Source: Clostridia bacterium
GTDB taxonomy: Bacteria > Bacillota > Clostridia > Oscillospirales > CAG-272
Length of the DNA stretch: 9,058 nt
Direction of reading: 5' to 3'
Assembly (NCBI GenBank): GCA_017461825.1
Contig: JAFTXB010000187.1
Location: 1 to 9,058, forward strand
In this document: positions 5,753 through 9,058 of the stretch, piece after piece
How the letters are laid out: each line of letters starts with the position of its first letter
How positions within the stretch are numbered: the first letter of the stretch is position 1
The notes under the pieces: generated by a model
What the model was told of the DNA's origin: nothing
Seen by the model: only the letters and a program-made list of their open reading frames with translations
The model's database searches: none
Made by a program: the position numbers and the translations under genes

Positions 5753-7996
5753 TCAATTCTCCTTTCCGCGCGTATTGCTCTCGGCTATGGGCTGAAGCCC
5801 CAGCTCGCGAAGCACGGCATAGATCTCACGCTCAAGCACGGGCTCGGCAATGTTGCGAATAATATTGAGATACATTTTCCCGCCAAAGGTAATGGCAGAA
5901 GTATTGTACGGAGCCGAAGCCTGCACGCCCAGCACAAAATCCAATCTTTCCACGTAACGGCAAAATTCCTCGGGCGCTCTGACCACACCGAGATTGGAAA
6001 AGGTAAAGCAGGATTTACGCTCCCCCACTGCGTTGAATACCATCTTCATAACGGTATTTTTGATAAAGAGAGGTGCCGCTCGCAAAATAAACGGCTTTTC
6101 GCTGCCAACATTGGTGGCGATCATTGCCGCCATCTGCTTTTTTGTGATCTGCAACTGCATCTGGTGCTGTACGATCTGACAGAGCTCATCAAATTCATAC
6201 TCCCCAAGTCTGGGATCCACCCCGGGCGTTGCGTACAAAACAAAGTTGCGAAGCGTTTTTGATGGGAACAGCCGACGGAGATTGACGGGAATGAGCACCT
6301 TAATGGGCTTTCGGCGCGATATGCGGCGCACACGCTTTTCCTGAATACGGGCAGCCGCCAGCATTAAAGCCGCCACGGTATACGCCGTAACCGTTACCCC
6401 TCGCCGTTTCGCCTCGGAAACAACTGCGTCGGCATCTAATATAAAGGTGGTATTGGTCTTAAATCCGTCGGTCTCGCGCCGCCCCGCGATCTTAAAAGCA
6501 TCGGTATCGCTTCTTGATGCCTTTGTCGGCCCCGCGTATTTGAAGAAACTATCCTCCATCTCCTCATCGCAAGGCTCCTCCAAGCGGTCAAGGATCCCAT
6601 CCCCCACGGGCACCTTTATCCCATGCTTTTGGTAAATATATTCGGCAACCAAGGTTTTAAGAAACACCAATCCACCATTGCCGTCGGTCAGCGCATGAAA
6701 AAACTCAACCGCCACGCGCCGCTTGTACAGGATCACGCGAAAGGCACATTTGCGAATGTCATCAAACGGCATGCGCGAGAGCGGATAGGGCTTTTCCTCC
6801 ATGATATCGGGTGCTTTGGGGATTTCTTCAAGATAATACCAAAATACGCCTGTTTTCAGCCGCACGGCAATTGACGGAAAGCGTCTGACCGTTACGTCGA
6901 GCGCACTTTGCAGCACAGCGGCATCCACATCCTCCAAAAGCGTAGCGGAAAGGCGAAACACGTTGCACCAGTTACGCCGACGTGCCGCGGGAAAGATCTT
7001 TGCCGCATTGTCAAGCGTCATCCAGCGCAGTTTTTTCTGATGCGGTACGTTGATTTTGATAAAACGGCGCATTTTGTCAAAATCCTTTTCCTGCTCCTTC
7101 AGTCCGTAAAGCACATAGCCGTGCCACAGCTCGGGAGCAACGCTCAACTCGGATTCACACCCCGATGCCAAAAGCTTTTCATGCATCAAGCGCGCGTCAT
7201 CCAGCATGATCTCATCACCTCCCACGAAAATAAGTGACGGCGGCATTTTATCAAGCTCGCCAAACAAAGGCGATATCCGCGGATCGCGCTTAACACGTAT
7301 ATCATCCTCGGGATCAGGGTTTGTTTTTGGATACAGTGCCTTATCCTCGGAAAGCGCACCGTAAACATAACAATCGGCATAATATTTCAAACGAGCCTTT
7401 GTCATGGAAGGATCATTTTTTTCATTTGTAAGATAGGACTCCCCAGACGCGGTCAGATCTGTCCACGGAGATATGGCAATGATCCCCGCCGGAAGCGTCC
7501 TTCCCTTTTCCTTTAGTTTCAGACAAAGCGAATAGCACAATCCGCCGCCCGCGCTCTCACCGCATATAAGTATCTGCGAGGGAGCAAAGCCGTGTGACAG
7601 CAAATAGCCGTAAGCATCAAGCGCATCGTCAAGCGCTGTTGGAAAAGGATGCTCGGGTGCCAACCGATAGGCGGCACAAAACACACGAATGCCGCATTTT
7701 GCCGAAAGGACGGTTCCAAAACCCTTGGCGTAAGCAAGATTACCTGCTGTATATCCACCGCCGTGCAGATAGAGGATCACACCGTCCGAAATCAGATCAT
7801 GCGGTGTAAGCATGGCACATTCCATTTCACCGAGCAAAAGATCCTCACTTTGCACATCATGCCGCAGAGAGCTTGCCATCAGTTTACCAAGCTTGTCCTG
7901 TCCGCGTCTCGCTGTAGCAAGCGAGCACCCCGACAAAAACGGCTTGAGCAATACAAGCTGTGAACGCAAAAAGGTCTGCTTGGGCGAACGTTGCAT
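5753..7996 (-). CDS. Alpha/beta-hydrolase fused to HxxxDG acyltransferase
   Basis: This encodes 747 residues in two parts. Residues 50-312 are a hormone-sensitive-lipase-type hydrolase: oxyanion motif HGGG (78-81), nucleophile Ser148 in GESAGG, an Asp at 261 in GGDEIMLDD, and His292 in WHGY, so the catalytic triad looks intact. Residues 324-747 begin with MTLDNAAKIFPA and carry HALTDG (434-439), the HxxxDG motif of the chloramphenicol-acetyltransferase/condensation superfamily, in the branch annotated as alcohol acetyltransferase-like (COG4908-like). One chain may therefore both cleave and form esters; substrate unknown, and no signal peptide or clear membrane segment is seen. ATG 7996 is chosen over GTG 7999 because GGAG (8005-8008) lies 8 bases before the ATG. 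First gene of an operon with the zinc-ribbon membrane protein. An acyl-modification role for envelope or lipid molecules is inference. Confidence 0.9.
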   Translation of the reverse strand: MQRSPKQTFLRSQLVLLKPFLSGCSLATARRGQDKLGKLMASSLRHDVQSEDLLLGEMECAMLTPHDLISDGVILYLHGGGYTAGNLAYAKGFGTVLSAKCGIRVFCAAYRLAPEHPFPTALDDALDAYGYLLSHGFAPSQILICGESAGGGLCYSLCLKLKEKGRTLPAGIIAISPWTDLTASGESYLTNEKNDPSMTKARLKYYADCYVYGALSEDKALYPKTNPDPEDDIRVKRDPRISPLFGELDKMPPSLIFVGGDEIMLDDARLMHEKLLASGCESELSVAPELWHGYVLYGLKEQEKDFDKMRRFIKINVPHQKKLRWMTLDNAAKIFPAARRRNWCNVFRLSATLLEDVDAAVLQSALDVTVRRFPSIAVRLKTGVFWYYLEEIPKAPDIMEEKPYPLSRMPFDDIRKCAFRVILYKRRVAVEFFHALTDGNGGLVFLKTLVAEYIYQKHGIKVPVGDGILDRLEEPCDEEMEDSFFKYAGPTKASRSDTDAFKIAGRRETDGFKTNTTFILDADAVVSEAKRRGVTVTAYTVAALMLAAARIQEKRVRRISRRKPIKVLIPVNLRRLFPSKTLRNFVLYATPGVDPRLGEYEFDELCQIVQHQMQLQITKKQMAAMIATNVGSEKPFILRAAPLFIKNTVMKMVFNAVGERKSCFTFSNLGVVRAPEEFCRYVERLDFVLGVQASAPYNTSAITFGGKMYLNIIRNIAEPVLEREIYAVLRELGLQPIAESNTRGKEN

Positions 7997-8037
7997 CACC
8001 GTCTCTCCCCCTTTCGTTTTATCGTCTCATTTTTTAT

Positions 8038-8066
8038 ATTATACCATTTTTGAGAAAAAAATGCAA
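8038..8066 (-). promoter_or_regulatory. Promoter of hydrolase-acyltransferase operon
   Basis: The minus strand reads TTGCAT (plus 8061-8066), a 17-base spacer, then TATAAT (8038-8043) with a TGG extension (8044-8046). This is the best promoter in the window. The start site should be near 8031, giving a leader of about 35 bases with the ribosome binding site AAAGGGGGAG. Confidence 0.8.
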
Positions 8067-8082
8067 TACTTATCAGCACAAG

Positions 8083-8121
8083 AAAATGCCCACCGTGTCA
8101 AAAGCATTTACACGACGGGCA
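8083..8121 (-). terminator. Terminator of helical ferritin-like protein gene
   Basis: TGCCCACCGTGT (8087-8098) pairs with ACACGACGGGCA (8110-8121) in a 12-bp stem; on the minus-strand RNA the two central pairs are G-U wobbles. The 11-base loop and the TTTTCTTG that follows on the minus strand fit an intrinsic terminator. It lies 9 bases after the stop codon at 8130. Confidence 0.82.
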
Positions 8122-8129
8122 CATCCTTT

Positions 8130-8564
8130 TTATAAAAAGCTTCGGATATCTACTGCAAGCCGTTCTTCCAGATTGATCAGACGCTTGGCGATATCCTTTG
8201 AGAACTCATCGGCTGCCTCATATTCATTGAGATAGCGATTGAGCGATTTGACCCCCATATTGCATCCGTCTGTCATCAGATCAGCAACCGTTTCGTCCGA
8301 TTCGTCCATCACAAGCTTCACATTCGTCTTCAGCCACGACATTCCTTTTGCCATCGGATTCGGATCCTTCCCCTCATCGTGATAGCGCGCCAGTTGCTCT
8401 TGTATCTCGCTGTTGAGCTTATCGTGCTCTCGCTTACAATCGGTTAGATATTGTTTGAGTTTGCTCGAACGCACATAGTCCAAAACGTCATCGATCGACT
8501 TCGTTCCCATTTTCACCCCTGCGTCACACTCACGCAAAAGCTTTACCGTATCCTGTTCAATCAT
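8130..8564 (-). CDS. Helical ferritin-like (DUF2383-like) protein
   Basis: This encodes 144 residues with no signal peptide, so it is cytoplasmic. The sequence is almost wholly amphipathic helix, with a break at DEGKDPNPM (63-71). The halves look related: ECDAGVKMGTKSIDDVL (12-28) resembles GCNMGVKSLNRYL (100-112), each followed by a second acidic/basic helix, as in a four-helix bundle made by duplication. This fits the ferritin-like DUF2383 group, but metal ligands cannot be fixed from the sequence alone. ATG 8564 is chosen because GGAG (8574-8577) lies 9 bases before it; the open frame continues upstream through an AT-rich, non-coding-looking stretch. It is divergent from rubredoxin, which hints at a redox or metal-related role, not proven. 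Confidence is high that it is a gene, lower for the fold. Confidence 0.8.
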   Translation of the reverse strand: MIEQDTVKLLRECDAGVKMGTKSIDDVLDYVRSSKLKQYLTDCKREHDKLNSEIQEQLARYHDEGKDPNPMAKGMSWLKTNVKLVMDESDETVADLMTDGCNMGVKSLNRYLNEYEAADEFSKDIAKRLINLEERLAVDIRSFL

Positions 8565-8589
8565 AAAAACATTCTCCTTTTTTTGTTCT

Positions 8590-8605
8590 GTAATCACAGT
8601 ATTAC
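8590..8605. promoter_or_regulatory. Inverted repeat GTAAT-N6-ATTAC, candidate operator
   Basis: A perfect 5-bp inverted repeat, GTAAT (8590-8594) and ATTAC (8601-8605), has a 6-base centre CACAGT. It lies in the leader of the helical protein gene, downstream of its likely promoter and upstream of the ribosome binding site, where a bound repressor would block transcription. Chance occurrence is possible. Confidence 0.35.
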
Positions 8606-8619
8606 CGCTTTTGCTTTTT

Positions 8620-8649
8620 TTATAAATAATTTGCAAAAAACGTGACCAA
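8620..8649 (-). promoter_or_regulatory. Possible promoter of helical protein gene
   Basis: On the minus strand, TTGGTC (plus 8644-8649) is followed after 18 bases by TTATAA (8620-8625). The match is moderate. The -35 lies inside the palindrome GTGACCAAGTCAC, so a protein bound there would compete with RNA polymerase on this strand. Confidence 0.4.
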
Positions 8650-8654
8650 GTCAC
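8642..8654. promoter_or_regulatory. Palindrome GTGAC-CAA-GTCAC, candidate operator
   Basis: A perfect 5-bp inverted repeat with a 3-base centre lies between the divergent helical protein and rubredoxin genes. Its centre is about 41 bases before the predicted rubredoxin start site, the usual place of a class II activator, and it overlaps the candidate -35 of the minus-strand gene. It resembles but does not equal a Crp/Fnr site (GTGA-N6-TCAC); here the centre is N5. Confidence 0.45.
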
Positions 8655-8676
8655 AGAAATTCGCGAGAAAAACGGG

Positions 8677-8682
8677 TATACT
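8677..8682 (+). promoter_or_regulatory. Rubredoxin -10 element
   Basis: TATACT (8677-8682) is a good -10, but the hexamer 17 bases upstream (CAGAAA) is not a recognisable -35. That combination suggests dependence on an activator, for which the palindrome at 8642-8654 is well placed. The start site would be near 8689. Confidence 0.6.
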
Positions 8683-8715
8683 ATAAATGCAAAAAGCAAG
8701 AAAGGAAGAAAAGCC

Positions 8716-8874
8716 ATGAAAAAATACTGTTGCGATGTTTGCGGCTGGGAATATGACGAGGCTGTGGGAGCTCCCGATCATGGGATAGCTCCGGGGACCA
8801 AGTTTGAAGATCTCCCCGAAGATTTTGTCTGCCCGCTCTGCGGAGTTGGAAAAGATCAGTTTTCAGAAATTTAA
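8716..8874 (+). CDS. Rubredoxin
   Basis: This encodes 52 residues, the usual rubredoxin length. Two Cys-x2-Cys-Gly knuckles are complete: Cys6-x2-Cys9 in YCCDVCGW and Cys39-x2-Cys42 in FVCPLCGVGKDQF, which bind one iron atom. The family segment APGTKFEDLPEDFVCP is present. An additional Cys5 sits next to the first ligand. It is a small cytoplasmic electron carrier, in anaerobes typically serving oxygen or superoxide detoxifying enzymes; its partner is not in the window. AGGAAG lies 8-9 bases before ATG 8716. A ZIP transporter gene follows after 46 bases with no plus-strand terminator between, so co-transcription is likely. Confidence 0.97.
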   Translation: MKKYCCDVCGWEYDEAVGAPDHGIAPGTKFEDLPEDFVCPLCGVGKDQFSEI

Positions 8875-8881
8875 AAACAAA

Positions 8882-8902
8882 AACGGAACCAAAACGGTTC
8901 CG
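8882..8902 (-). terminator. Minus-oriented terminator-like hairpin between rubredoxin and ZIP genes
   Basis: CGGAACC (8884-8890) pairs perfectly with GGTTCCG (8896-8902) around AAAAC. On the minus strand it is followed by TTTTTGTTTTT, the form of an intrinsic terminator; on the plus strand, in the direction of both neighbours, no T run follows. It could stop antisense transcripts from the transporter gene or mark an RNA processing point between the two plus-strand genes. Confidence 0.5.
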
Positions 8903-8920
8903 CATACATAGGAGGCATCT

Positions 8921-9058
8921 ATGGAGCTTGTATTACTCACCGCCCTGGGAGTCGGCGGGGCGACCGTGATCGGCGCGGCGGTCGGATTCCTATTTAAAAA
9001 GATTTCCCATCAATTTTCGGATATCGTTCTTTCCTTTGCCGCAGGAGTCATGCTTGCA
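8921..9058 (+). CDS. ZIP-family metal transporter, N-terminal part
   Basis: Only the first 46 residues are present; the gene runs off the window. GGAGG (8911-8915) lies 5 bases before ATG 8921. The first hydrophobic helix (residues 3-24, with GVGGATVIGAAVGFLF) is followed by KKISHQFSDIVLSFAAGVMLA, the short basic loop and start of the second helix typical of bacterial ZIP (ZupT-like) importers of zinc, iron or manganese. The full family has about eight helices and metal-binding His residues in later helices that cannot be seen here. The position after rubredoxin suggests a metal or redox theme. Confidence 0.88.
   Translation, partial: MELVLLTALGVGGATVIGAAVGFLFKKISHQFSDIVLSFAAGVMLA

Noticed and set aside
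8642..8654. Assignment of the palindrome to a Crp, Fnr, Rex or PerR site
   Set aside because: The half-sites or spacing do not match: Crp/Fnr need a different centre length, Rex needs TTGTGA-N6-TCACAA, and PerR boxes are AT-rich. It is reported only as an unassigned operator candidate.
8565..8717. 51-residue hydrophobic-looking upstream extension of the helical protein
   Set aside because: It runs across the candidate promoters and palindromes up to the rubredoxin start and lacks a suitable ribosome binding site; ATG 8564 has one at 9 bases.

Overview
The window looks like chromosomal DNA of an anaerobic Gram-positive bacterium of class Clostridia, most likely an Oscillospiraceae-like gut lineage. 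Supporting signs are strong GGAGG ribosome binding sites 8-9 bases before most starts, many TATAAT promoters with a TG extension, a formate-tetrahydrofolate ligase, a rubredoxin, GTAGGGG...CCCTACA inverted repeats, and secreted proteins with Gram-positive signal peptides or lipoboxes. No rRNA, tRNA, insertion sequence, phage gene or CRISPR array is visible. The taxonomic placement is inference from gene content and style.

Layout, left to right. Positions 29-127 hold a non-coding inverted-repeat element, followed by a terminator (131-168). On the minus strand a two-gene unit follows: a secreted beta-helix/GLUG-like surface protein (331-1905) and, 19 bases downstream of it, a 42-residue peptide gene (183-311). 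Its promoter lies near 2006-2034. Next, also on the minus strand, are a lipoprotein with an Ig-like domain and a transglutaminase-like domain (2147-3028, own terminator at 2097-2140), a 243-base spacer rich in inverted repeats, and fhs (3272-4942) with its own promoter. Upstream of fhs lies a minus-strand operon: an alpha/beta-hydrolase fused to an HxxxDG acyltransferase (5753-7996), followed after 2 bases by a six-helix membrane protein with an N-terminal zinc ribbon (5052-5750). A helical, ferritin-like protein gene (8130-8564, minus) is divergent from a rubredoxin gene (8716-8874, plus), which is followed by the start of a ZIP-family metal transporter gene (8921 to the window edge).

How the genes may work together. 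fhs feeds one-carbon units into folate metabolism. The hydrolase-acyltransferase and the zinc-ribbon membrane protein are translationally close and probably act together on an acyl or ester substrate at the membrane; the substrate is unknown. The helical protein, rubredoxin and ZIP transporter form a small redox/metal neighbourhood, with a shared palindrome between the two divergent promoters. The two exported proteins at the left have no obvious metabolic link to the rest.

The items most worth a second look are the 42-residue peptide paired with the surface protein, the terminator-like hairpin inside the signal-peptide coding region of the transglutaminase-like lipoprotein, the hydrolase-acyltransferase fusion with its membrane partner, and the palindrome placed near -41 of the rubredoxin promoter.
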